NCBI RefSeq assembly: GCF_001787335.1
Contig: NZ_CP014674.1
Span: 1,258,501-1,322,500 of the forward strand
Source: Kozakia baliensis
Lineage (GTDB): Bacteria > Pseudomonadota > Alphaproteobacteria > Acetobacterales > Acetobacteraceae
Direction: 5' to 3'
DNA length: 64,000 nt
The notes beneath the pieces are model-generated. The model searched no databases. It was not told the DNA's origin and saw only the letters and a program-made list of their open reading frames with translations. Below, piece after piece: positions 57,034 through 64,000 of the stretch. Position 1 is the stretch's first letter. Each line of letters opens with the position of its first letter. The position numbers and the translations under genes were made by a program.

Positions 57034-57998
57034 GCCGGGTGACTATCGTAAAAGCGGCTGATGATCTCCTCAATCGCCGGGCGCCCGATCCGCAAATCAT
57101 CCAGTCCCGGTAGCGCGCTCACCTGCTCGACCAAAACCGGGGCTGGGACACGTTTCGGGTCGAAAGTCAGCGTTAAGTTGCGCGGCGTTCGCTCGGTTTC
57201 GATCACCCCATACGGCCACGCGCAAAGAGGCGGCGGCGTTACGAAATCGGCCTCTAAAATACGCTCGGAAAGTGTCGTCGCCCGCAATGTTTCGAACGGG
57301 CTATCCGTCAAAATACGCCCATGCCCGATCACGATCACACGCTCCGCCAATGCTTCGATATCGTGCATGTCATGCGTTGTCAGCAAAACCGTCGTGCCGC
57401 GATGATGCCGCAAATCCCGAATGAAAGCCCGCACAGCCAATTTGGATGGCGCGTCCAGCCCGATTGTCGGCTCATCCAAAATCAAAATCTCTGGCTCATG
57501 AAGCAGTGCCGCAGCAATCTCGGCACGCATCCGCTGTCCTAGCGACAATTGCCGCACCGATTGCCCTAAAATCGCTTCAAGATTGAGCGCCTCCACCAAT
57601 CGGGTCTGATTTTGCGCGAAACGCTGCGGCGGCACCCGGTAAATATCGCCCAAAAGCGCGAACCCTTCCGCCACGGAAAGATCCCACCAAAGCTGGCTCC
57701 TCTGCCCAAACACCACCCCGATCCGCGCCACATGCGCGATGCGGTGCTTCCAGGGCACCAGATCGCCGACACGCACGATGCCCGAACTTGGCCTCAAAAT
57801 ACCTGCCAAAATCTTAATGGCGGTCGATTTTCCTGCCCCGTTCGGCCCAATGAACCCAGCAATCTCTCCCGGTTCCAGCGTAAAGGAAATGCCCTCCAGC
57901 GCCGTGATCATCTTCATACGCCCCCGCCAGCTTCCACCTTCGCGGATGCGGTAGGATTTCTTTAAATTCTCAACGACGATTCGAGGCGGTATAGACAT
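57030..57998 (-). CDS. ABC-2 exporter ATP-binding protein
   Basis: This 322-residue ABC ATPase has Walker A (GFIGPNGAGKSTAIKIL near residue 55). The signature is LSLGQRMRAEIAAALLHEPEILILDEPTIGLDAPSK, with the Walker B and catalytic Glu, and the H-loop is LLTTHDMHDIEAL. The C-terminal extension is typical of exporters of the COG4586 type. It starts at an ATG sharing one nucleotide with the stop of the esterase gene (TAATG). It works with the two permeases encoded right after it. The system resembles uncharacterised ABC-2 exporters of proteobacteria. Confidence 0.92.
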   Translation of the reverse strand: MSIPPRIVVENLKKSYRIREGGSWRGRMKMITALEGISFTLEPGEIAGFIGPNGAGKSTAIKILAGILRPSSGIVRVGDLVPWKHRIAHVARIGVVFGQRSQLWWDLSVAEGFALLGDIYRVPPQRFAQNQTRLVEALNLEAILGQSVRQLSLGQRMRAEIAAALLHEPEILILDEPTIGLDAPSKLAVRAFIRDLRHHRGTTVLLTTHDMHDIEALAERVIVIGHGRILTDSPFETLRATTLSERILEADFVTPPPLCAWPYGVIETERTPRNLTLTFDPKRVPAPVLVEQVSALPGLDDLRIGRPAIEEIISRFYDSHPA

Positions 57999-58624
57999 TA
58001 TTCGCTTATACTTTTCCCAAACAGTCGTGCCAAAAATCGTTCTGCCAAACGAACCCCACTTGGCGAGATGACATGCTCGACATTCGGCAATAGCGCGAGT
58101 TCGGTTTCAACGCCTTGCGCTTTCAAAATCGCCGCAGCCTCGACACTATTACCTTCCGGCACGACGAAATCCGCCTTGCCATGGATCAGCAAGGCTTTCG
58201 CATGAGGGCAGGGTGTGTAAGGCGGACGCAAAGCGGAACGTGCCGCAAATGTCACAATCGCGCTCAATGGCCAGTTTCCATACATCAAAGCATCTAACGC
58301 CATCGTGCCGCCTTGAGAAAAACCTACTAAAACCAGCCGGCTGCGTGTGCCACATATCTCTTCCAAGCAACGCATGAAATCCGATCGCGCCGCCACCACG
58401 CGCTCATGCCGGTTTTCTTCATCCACATCCTGAAGGCTATACCATTGACGCGCCTTGTCTTCCGCCGCGCCGTCAAAAGCAAACGGCGCTTCCATCGCTG
58501 TAAATTTCACGCTTGGAAAATGTCTCTGCCAACGGTCTGCCAGGAATCGTAATTGTGAAGCATCGGCACCGACGCCGTGCAGGAGGATGACCTCCCACTT
58601 CTCGCAGCTATCGGTTGTGTTCAT
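57998..58624 (-). CDS. Alpha/beta hydrolase, phospholipase/carboxylesterase family
   Basis: The 208-residue enzyme has the nucleophile elbow GFSQGG (about residue 100). The acid is in the region IHGKADFVVPEG and the catalytic His in NVEHVISPSG. The start VILLHGVGADASQL gives the oxyanion loop. The fold is that of short-chain carboxylesterases and lysophospholipases (YpfH-type). It precedes the ABC-2 exporter with a one-nucleotide overlap and is probably its first operon gene. It could process the exported or imported compound, though this is inference only. Confidence 0.87.
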   Translation of the reverse strand: MNTTDSCEKWEVILLHGVGADASQLRFLADRWQRHFPSVKFTAMEAPFAFDGAAEDKARQWYSLQDVDEENRHERVVAARSDFMRCLEEICGTRSRLVLVGFSQGGTMALDALMYGNWPLSAIVTFAARSALRPPYTPCPHAKALLIHGKADFVVPEGNSVEAAAILKAQGVETELALLPNVEHVISPSGVRLAERFLARLFGKSISE

Positions 58625-58814
58625 GACTTACTTTCCAAGGAAAATGTTTAAAGAAAATCTTTGTTTCTGAAACTTAACGAGATACGTTTTTCAGATCAAA
58701 GATTTCTAATCAGTTCATGGAAAAGGTTTCACACCTTGAATGTTAATCAGATGATTGGAGGTTTCTGCTCGAGTAACTGCCAATTTGCATCTTACGTATG
58801 CGGCAACTCCCGCT

Positions 58815-59996
58815 TCAAGCAGTGAGATAGCGCAGAAGATGGCTAATATTGGCCTCTTGCGGAGTGTTAACGCCAAGCAGCGCCATGTCGATATCGAGTT
58901 CTCGTTTTAGGCGCGAAATGGCATAGGCAACGGCATTTTGACCGCCGAACGTTGCGGCATAGAGGAAGGGACGACCGATCAGGATACCGTCCGCACCGAG
59001 GGCCATTCCTTTGAGGATATCGGTGCCGCGTCGAAAGCCGCTATCGGCCAGAACCGTCATGAAACCGCTTTCGTCGCGAATGGCTTCTAAGACCTCGACA
59101 GGGGAGACGGCACTGTCGAGTTGGCGGCCGCCATGGTTGGAAACGACGATGCCGTCCGCACCGATTTCGCGTGCAAGGCGAGCATCTCTTGGAGAAAGGA
59201 TACCTTTCAGAACGAAAGGACCTTTCCAATGTTTGCGGATATGTTCAGCGTGACGCCATGAGAATGCGGCATGACCCGTCACCGCGCCGATCTCTTTGGA
59301 AAAAATACTGGGGCGACTATTGGGATCGACATTGCTGATGCGTGGTATACCACGATGCCGCATGGTGCGGAGCATGGTTCCGAGTGCCCAACGTGGGTGA
59401 CGCAGAACGTCGAGGCAGAGACGCTGGGAGAGTTGGAACGGCATAGTGTAGCCAGTGCGAACATTGTTTTCGCGGTTAGAGGCTACAGGTACATCGACAG
59501 TGAGCATATACAGCGAAAGCCCGGCATCCGCCACACGAAGACACATATCTTGGATATTTTGATGATCTGGCGACTGATAAGCAGCAAACCATGCGCCAGG
59601 ATAGGTCTTGGCCATTTCCTCGATCGGCGTGATGGAGTTGGCGCTTAGCGTAAAGGGAATATTGGCCCTCCGTGCGGCGTGGGCCATGGCGTTGTCGGCG
59701 TCGTAACCCACGATGGAGGATGCGCCCATAGGGGCAACGATAAAAGGCGCGCTGAAAGTCTGGCCGAATAGCGTGGTTTGTTGGGTTCGTTGTGAGACAT
59801 CACCCAGAACATTCGGGATCATGCGGATGGCGCGCAGGGCGTTGCGGTTATGAGTTACGGCATCGCCATCATCCGCGCCACCTTCCACATAGCCGAAAAC
59901 GGAGCGTGGAAGGCGGCGTCGGACGAGGGTTTCGAAATCTTCTAGATTGAGCGCGGTGCGAGCGAGGCGTTTGGAAAATGTGTGGCGCTTGCGCAT
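58815..59996 (-). CDS. FMN-dependent alpha-hydroxy-acid dehydrogenase (LldD/glycolate oxidase family)
   Basis: The 393-residue enzyme oxidises a 2-hydroxy acid (lactate, mandelate or a sugar acid) to the 2-oxo acid. FMN- and substrate-binding parts are visible: RSVFGYVEGGADDG, FIVAPMGAS, VDVPVASNREN, FVLKGILSPRDARLA and the catalytic VVSNHGGRQLD, then VLADSGFRRGTDILKGMALGADGILIGRPFLYA. It starts 3 nt after the end of an MFS transporter gene, so the two are coupled. The substrate is not settled; a sugar-acid path is suggested by the neighbours. Confidence 0.92.
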   Translation of the reverse strand: MRKRHTFSKRLARTALNLEDFETLVRRRLPRSVFGYVEGGADDGDAVTHNRNALRAIRMIPNVLGDVSQRTQQTTLFGQTFSAPFIVAPMGASSIVGYDADNAMAHAARRANIPFTLSANSITPIEEMAKTYPGAWFAAYQSPDHQNIQDMCLRVADAGLSLYMLTVDVPVASNRENNVRTGYTMPFQLSQRLCLDVLRHPRWALGTMLRTMRHRGIPRISNVDPNSRPSIFSKEIGAVTGHAAFSWRHAEHIRKHWKGPFVLKGILSPRDARLAREIGADGIVVSNHGGRQLDSAVSPVEVLEAIRDESGFMTVLADSGFRRGTDILKGMALGADGILIGRPFLYAATFGGQNAVAYAISRLKRELDIDMALLGVNTPQEANISHLLRYLTA

Positions 59997-59999
59997 GTA

Positions 60000-61304
60000 T
60001 CAGTCCTGAACTGGATGTGCGTATGGCTGTGCAACTGTGGCTGATGAAATTGCCGGAGAGAGTATGAGCGGTTCAATCCTGCCGACGAGCAACAAATACG
60101 AGAGCGCGCCGAAAACGCTGAAAGCGCCGGTGACGCAAAGCGGAATGATGAAAGAGCCGTGGGTGAGTCCGACCATGATTCCGGTAAAGCTGGAAGTAAT
60201 GATGCCCGCAATATTGGCGGCGCTGTTCTGAATGCCGCCAAGGGTCGCGACATAGCTCGGATCGGGCGCGACATCGCTGGGCAGGGACCAGATATTCGCG
60301 CCGGTAAAGGCAATGCCCGCGAAGGAAACGCAGAGAATGGCGACGCACCAAAAGGCGCTATCGATAAAGGCGGTGAGCGCGATGACTGACGAGACGAGCA
60401 GCCCGCCGACAAGGCACGTTTTACGAGCTGCGGTGAGGGACCATCCTGCGCGGAACAGCCGGTCCGACGTCCAGCCGCCAAGCCATGCGGAGGGAATGGA
60501 AGCGAGACCAGGCAGCATGCCTGCGATGCCGAGATCCTTCAGCGAAAAACCGTGCGCCTGGACCAGATAGGTCGGGAACCAAGTGGCGTAGAAATAGAAG
60601 ACGAAATTGGCGCAGAAAAAGCCGATCATCATTCCCCACACGGTGCGGTGGCGAAGCATGGCGCGCCATGAGCCGCGGGATGCAGGCTGTGTGGGTTGGG
60701 CCGCGCGAAGGGTTGCAAGTTCTTTCAGCGTCACACGCAGATGTTTATCCGGATCGCGGTAGAGAACCCACCAGAAGATGGTCCAGATGAAGCCGAGACT
60801 GCCTGCGGCGATAAAAGCGACGCGCCAGCCAAGCGTTGCGATGAGAAAGGCGACGAAAGGAATGGAAATGGCAGCGCCCGCGCGGGAGCCACTGTCGAAA
60901 ATACCGGCGGCGAGGCCACGTTCCTGTTTGGGGAACCATAACGACGCGACTTTGGTGTTGGAGGGGTAGCTTCCGGCTTCGCCGATACCAAGGGCCAAGC
61001 GAAGGCCGAAAATAGAAGCGGCCCCGTTCACGACGGAAGTCAACGCCGTGCAGATCGACCACCACAGAACGGCGATGCTGTAGGTTTTCCGAACGCCGAG
61101 ACGATCCACCAGCAGTCCGAACGGCAATTGCATGACGGCGTAGGTCCAGAAGAATGCGCCGAGGAGGAAGCCGAGCGTGGCGGGACTGATGTTGAGGTCG
61201 CGCGCCATAAAGGGCGCAGCGACGGCAATGGTGGCGCGATCGACATAGTTGATAGTCGTTGCGGCGAAGCACAGCACGATCATGAGCCAGCGCAAACGGG
61301 GCAT
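60000..61304 (-). CDS. MFS transporter, ACS (anion:cation symporter) family
   Basis: The 434-residue transporter has twelve helices and begins near INYVDRATIAVAAPFM, the mark of the ACS family (hexuronate, tartrate, glucarate and similar acids). The loop motif GLLVDRLGVRKTYS and LALGIGEAGSYPSNTKVASLWFPKQERGLA are also typical. I chose ATG 61304 with CAGGAG upstream. A dehydrogenase gene follows after 3 nt. A probable role is import of a sugar acid or 2-hydroxy acid, using the proton gradient. Confidence 0.92.
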   Translation of the reverse strand: MPRLRWLMIVLCFAATTINYVDRATIAVAAPFMARDLNISPATLGFLLGAFFWTYAVMQLPFGLLVDRLGVRKTYSIAVLWWSICTALTSVVNGAASIFGLRLALGIGEAGSYPSNTKVASLWFPKQERGLAAGIFDSGSRAGAAISIPFVAFLIATLGWRVAFIAAGSLGFIWTIFWWVLYRDPDKHLRVTLKELATLRAAQPTQPASRGSWRAMLRHRTVWGMMIGFFCANFVFYFYATWFPTYLVQAHGFSLKDLGIAGMLPGLASIPSAWLGGWTSDRLFRAGWSLTAARKTCLVGGLLVSSVIALTAFIDSAFWCVAILCVSFAGIAFTGANIWSLPSDVAPDPSYVATLGGIQNSAANIAGIITSSFTGIMVGLTHGSFIIPLCVTGAFSVFGALSYLLLVGRIEPLILSPAISSATVAQPYAHPVQD

Positions 61305-61423
61305 GGCTATACTCCTGCGGCGCAAGGCCGCGTTGGGGGCTGTTGCGAATTTCGGTGTGGCACGCAAATGTCCGGTAAGCGCCGCTTTTTTGTGCCGCGC
61401 GGCTTCCGGGATGCAGGATTGTG

Positions 61424-61448
61424 AGCGCGCCTTTGTGGAGGGCGCGCT
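61424..61448 (-). terminator. Hairpin between TIM-barrel gene and MFS gene
   Basis: AGCGCGCC (61424-61431) and GGCGCGCT (61441-61448) form a perfect 8-bp stem with a 9-nt loop, 10 nt after the end of the isomerase-like gene. There is no run of T after it on the minus strand, so it may only stabilise or weaken the transcript. A terminator function is uncertain. Confidence 0.4.
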
Positions 61449-61457
61449 GTTTGATTG

Positions 61458-62387
61458 TTATTTCGGAAGGATGCGGCGCAGATATTCACGGTTGGTGGCG
61501 CTCACGCTCAGCCCGTCGCCACCATAATGTTCGCAAAGGAAAGCGCTCTGGAAACCATGCGCGATGGCGGTGCGAATGGCTTCGCGGTAGGAGATGACAC
61601 CGAATTCCAGTGGAGCCGGGGCGGTGACGACGAGGCCTGTGGTTGCGTCCTCGGTACGGAAATAGTTCTTTACATGCCAATAGCGTGCGAAGGGGGCGAC
61701 TTTCTGCATCATCGTGCGCCAATGCTCCACGGGGCGATGGAGACGGACCAGATTACCGAGATCGGCGTTGATGCCGACGGAAGGAAGATCGACATCGGTG
61801 ACGAAACGCACGGCGCTATCGGCCGTGCCGAGATAGGTGTCCTCATACATTTCGAGCGAAATACCGATGCCGACATCTTGCGCATGGCGACCGAGTTCGC
61901 GAATGCCGTCCACCGCTTTTTTCCATGTCTCTGGGTCGTCAGGGCTGGTGATGCCCTGGGCGGTCCAGAACCAGAGAGCTTTTTTCTGCGCCTCGGTCAG
62001 GGCATAAAAAAGGCCGAAAGAGACTTCCTTCGCACCGATCGCGGCGGCGGTTTCGATCACGCGATGGTTGTATTCGAGATATTCGGCGCCGCGCTCTGGG
62101 TCGATGATAGAACGGCGCGCGGTTGAGATGGCCGGGATCGTTAGCCCAGCCTCACGCACAAGGCCCAGGAAAGTGTCGAGGCGTGATTGCGACAGATCGG
62201 CGAGGCGGATCCATGAATCGGTCGGATCGAGTTCGGTGAACCCGGCATCGGTCACATCGGCCAGCGTCGCAGCCCAGTCTTCCGGTGCTTGATCCTGAAC
62301 GGAGGAACCGTCAGGCAAGATGTTGGAATATTGGATCATCGCGGCGGCGATAGGCCAATTATGGCGGTTCAGCTTTTCAGTGGACAT
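61458..62387 (-). CDS. Sugar-phosphate isomerase/epimerase-like TIM-barrel protein
   Basis: The 309-residue protein has the xylose-isomerase-like TIM barrel. Metal-binding acidic and His residues are seen in ISLEMYEDTYLG, VGINADLGNL, YWHVKNYF and AFLCEHYGGD. It fits the broad IolE/EboC/hydroxypyruvate isomerase type, but I do not see the exact subfamily. A good AAGGA site precedes the ATG. It stands between two MFS genes and behind a DenD-like gene, so it may act on a tetronate or similar sugar-acid intermediate. Confidence 0.78.
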   Translation of the reverse strand: MSTEKLNRHNWPIAAAMIQYSNILPDGSSVQDQAPEDWAATLADVTDAGFTELDPTDSWIRLADLSQSRLDTFLGLVREAGLTIPAISTARRSIIDPERGAEYLEYNHRVIETAAAIGAKEVSFGLFYALTEAQKKALWFWTAQGITSPDDPETWKKAVDGIRELGRHAQDVGIGISLEMYEDTYLGTADSAVRFVTDVDLPSVGINADLGNLVRLHRPVEHWRTMMQKVAPFARYWHVKNYFRTEDATTGLVVTAPAPLEFGVISYREAIRTAIAHGFQSAFLCEHYGGDGLSVSATNREYLRRILPK

Positions 62388-62426
62388 AAGGGTTTTCCTT
62401 AGATTGTTGATAGGTTTTTCGAAGGC

Positions 62427-63752
62427 TCAGAGGGCAGGCTGGACGCGCGCGGGCGTCCGCCGGGGCAGGAACATCGTGATGATCAGCCCGACCACGCCAG
62501 CCATGGACACGGCGTAGAGCCCAGCCATCGGCGTCTGCCAAAAATGGATGGCCAAAGCCCTGATATTGGGAGCGGCGAAACCGCCGAGATTGCCGATCGC
62601 ATTGATAAGCGCAATGGCGCCCGCTGCCTGAAGGCCGCTGAAATAGGCCAGAGGGAAGTTCCAGAACACGGCCTGCACGGTCACGACACCTGCAGCGGCG
62701 AGGCAAAGGCCAGTGAGCGCCACTGAACTCATGCCGGAGCCGGACATGACCAGCCCGATGGCCGACGCCGCGAGACACACGATCACGCCCATGCGAGGCG
62801 CATCGTAGCGTTGCACGAAGCGCGGGATGATGAAGGTGGAAAGCACCGCGCAGCCCCAAGGAAGCGCGCTGACGAGGCCGACCTTAAAGCCGATCTTCTC
62901 ATGCAGAATGCCCGAAACCTGTTCCGGCAGGTAGAATACAACGCCGTAACTCGCGATTTGCATTACGCCGTAAAGAGCAAGGAACTGGATCAGCTTGGCC
63001 GATCGCAGCAAGCCGAGCACATCGTGGCCGTGGCGCGAAATGCCCTTGGCGGCTTCCTCGGCGGCAAGCACAGATTCGAGCGTGTTTTTCTCATCATCCG
63101 TAAGCCAGTTCACCTCTTTCGGGCGGTCGGGCAGCACGAATAAGGTCATGGCACCGACAATGACGGCAAGCAGCCCTTCGAGCAGGAACATCCATTGCCA
63201 GCCCTTCAGGCCCGCGATACCGTCCAACCCGAATAATGCGCCCGAAAGCGGACTGCCTAAAGTCATGGCCAGCGGATAGCCGAAATAGAAGAAGCCAAGC
63301 ACGCGGGTGCGTTCTTTTTCCGGAAACCAGAAGGTGAGATAGAGCATAATTCCGGGAAAAAATCCGGCCTCGGTGATGCCGAGCAGAGAGCGCAGCGCGA
63401 TGAAGGATTTATCGCCCACGACGAACATCATAGCGGCGGAGACGAGGCCCCACGTCACCATAATACGCGTCATCCAACGGCGTGCGCCGACGCGGTAGAG
63501 AATGAGGTTGCTGGGCACTTCGAATAAGGCATACCCAACGAAAAACACACCCGCGCCGAAGGCGAAAACGGCATCGGAAATGCCGATATCGGTATGCAGC
63601 GCTTGCTTGGCGGAGCCGACATTCGATCGGTCCAGAAACGCGATCATGTACATCAAGATCAGGAAGGGAAGGAGCTTCCATAGGGCTTTGCGCACCGCAC
63701 TGGCGCGGGTCGGGTCCTCGGCAGAGGGGAGCGTTTCCTCGATATTCGGCAT
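62427..63752 (-). CDS. MFS transporter, ACS family (sugar-acid uptake)
   Basis: The 441-residue transporter has twelve helices. Its first helix ends IAFLDRSNVGSAKQAL, which is typical of the ACS branch for tartrate, rhamnonate, D-threonate and galactonate. EVPSNLILYRVGARRWMTRIMVTWG and SLLGITEAGFFPGIMLYLTFWFPEKERTR are classic for the group. I chose ATG 63752 because AGGAGTAA precedes it. It follows the DenD-like gene after 45 nt and precedes the isomerase-like gene by 39 nt. It is probably the importer for the acid those enzymes use. Confidence 0.93.
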   Translation of the reverse strand: MPNIEETLPSAEDPTRASAVRKALWKLLPFLILMYMIAFLDRSNVGSAKQALHTDIGISDAVFAFGAGVFFVGYALFEVPSNLILYRVGARRWMTRIMVTWGLVSAAMMFVVGDKSFIALRSLLGITEAGFFPGIMLYLTFWFPEKERTRVLGFFYFGYPLAMTLGSPLSGALFGLDGIAGLKGWQWMFLLEGLLAVIVGAMTLFVLPDRPKEVNWLTDDEKNTLESVLAAEEAAKGISRHGHDVLGLLRSAKLIQFLALYGVMQIASYGVVFYLPEQVSGILHEKIGFKVGLVSALPWGCAVLSTFIIPRFVQRYDAPRMGVIVCLAASAIGLVMSGSGMSSVALTGLCLAAAGVVTVQAVFWNFPLAYFSGLQAAGAIALINAIGNLGGFAAPNIRALAIHFWQTPMAGLYAVSMAGVVGLIITMFLPRRTPARVQPAL

Positions 63753-63797
63753 GGTCGCGTTACTCCTGGGGTGCGTAGGCAAGTCCACACGCCGTGG

Positions 63798-64000
63798 TCA
63801 TGCGATGTGACCGCCCAGTTCGTCTTCGATATGGGCGCGGATGATGTCCTCGAATTTCGTCTCGGTGGTAAAGCCGAGGGCGAGGGCGCGTTGCGGATCA
63901 AAAGCACGCGCCCAACCTTCCACGATGCGAGCAACGGCTTCGTCCGGCTCTCGGTGGATATGGGCGACCGCCTTATCGCCCGCGACATTGCGCAGAGCTT
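63798..64000 (-). CDS. denD: DenD-like dehydrogenase, C-terminal end only
   Basis: This minus-strand frame is open from the window edge to the stop at 63798-63800, and its start is outside the window. The visible 66-residue tail contains HREPDEAVARIVEGWARAFDPQRALALGFTTETKFEDIIRAHIEDEL. That matches the C-terminus of D-erythronate dehydrogenase and related NAD-dependent epimerase/dehydratase-family enzymes. The enzyme oxidises a tetronate to the 2-oxo acid. It heads the operon with an ACS transporter and an isomerase-like gene. The name is inferred from this tail alone. Confidence 0.7.
   Translation of the reverse strand, partial: ALRNVAGDKAVAHIHREPDEAVARIVEGWARAFDPQRALALGFTTETKFEDIIRAHIEDELGGHIA

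Noticed and set aside
61455-62126. 223-codon plus-strand ORF opposite the TIM-barrel gene
   Set aside because: The minus-strand protein has a clear fold and good ribosome site; this is a shadow.

Overview
The window reads like a chromosomal segment of an alphaproteobacterium, most probably an acetic acid bacterium (Acetobacteraceae). This is inference: I base it on the moderately high G+C of most genes, the DUF2849-cysI-DUF934 sulfite-reduction block, the ligase-associated repair module, the abundance of TonB receptors and sugar-acid transporters, and the protein style. I cannot fix the genus from sequence alone.

Layout. 1-5450: partial hypothetical gene, TPP riboswitch and thiC, an SMR efflux gene, a small unknown gene, cvpA and purF. 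5450-12513: TetR regulator divergent from a complete three-part RND efflux operon plus a small secreted protein, with two perfect palindromes between them. 12579-23363: an AT-rich flagellar cluster (fliK-like, flgD, fliF, fliG, fliH, fliN, flhA). Here flhA is cut by a 3,340-bp IS66-family element (19507-22846) with matching terminal inverted repeats and a perfect 8-bp target duplication. Removing the element and one duplication copy restores a 688-residue FlhA, so the insertion looks recent and should abolish flagellar export.

23384-31000: assimilatory sulfite reductase block, a flavin reductase, an overlapping aldo/keto reductase-Nudix-methylthioribose kinase operon, a secreted endonuclease/exonuclease/phosphatase-family protein and a beta carbonic anhydrase. 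31053-41865: alaS, GtrA-like protein, catalase-like heme protein with an overlapping upstream ORF, DUF2945 protein, ABC-F ATPase, a DUF3649-PepSY-DUF3325 iron-uptake accessory operon with a Fur-like site, a glycosyltransferase-like protein and an SDR oxidoreductase. 41862-45975: a coupled operon of TonB receptor, APH-fold kinase and PnuC-family transporter, which I read as a possible complete uptake-and-trap route for a vitamin or nucleoside; this is the best candidate for an under-described system here.

46201-52625: two small unknown genes, then the ligase-associated DNA repair module (PdeM phosphoesterase, Lhr-like helicase, divergent MBL exonuclease and ATP-dependent ligase). 52622-55037: cobalamin riboswitch and its TonB receptor. 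55412-58624: ABC-2 exporter (ATPase plus two permeases) coupled to an esterase. 58815-64000: sugar-acid catabolism genes on the minus strand (FMN hydroxy-acid dehydrogenase, two MFS transporters, a TIM-barrel isomerase-like protein and the C-terminal end of a DenD-like dehydrogenase running off the window).
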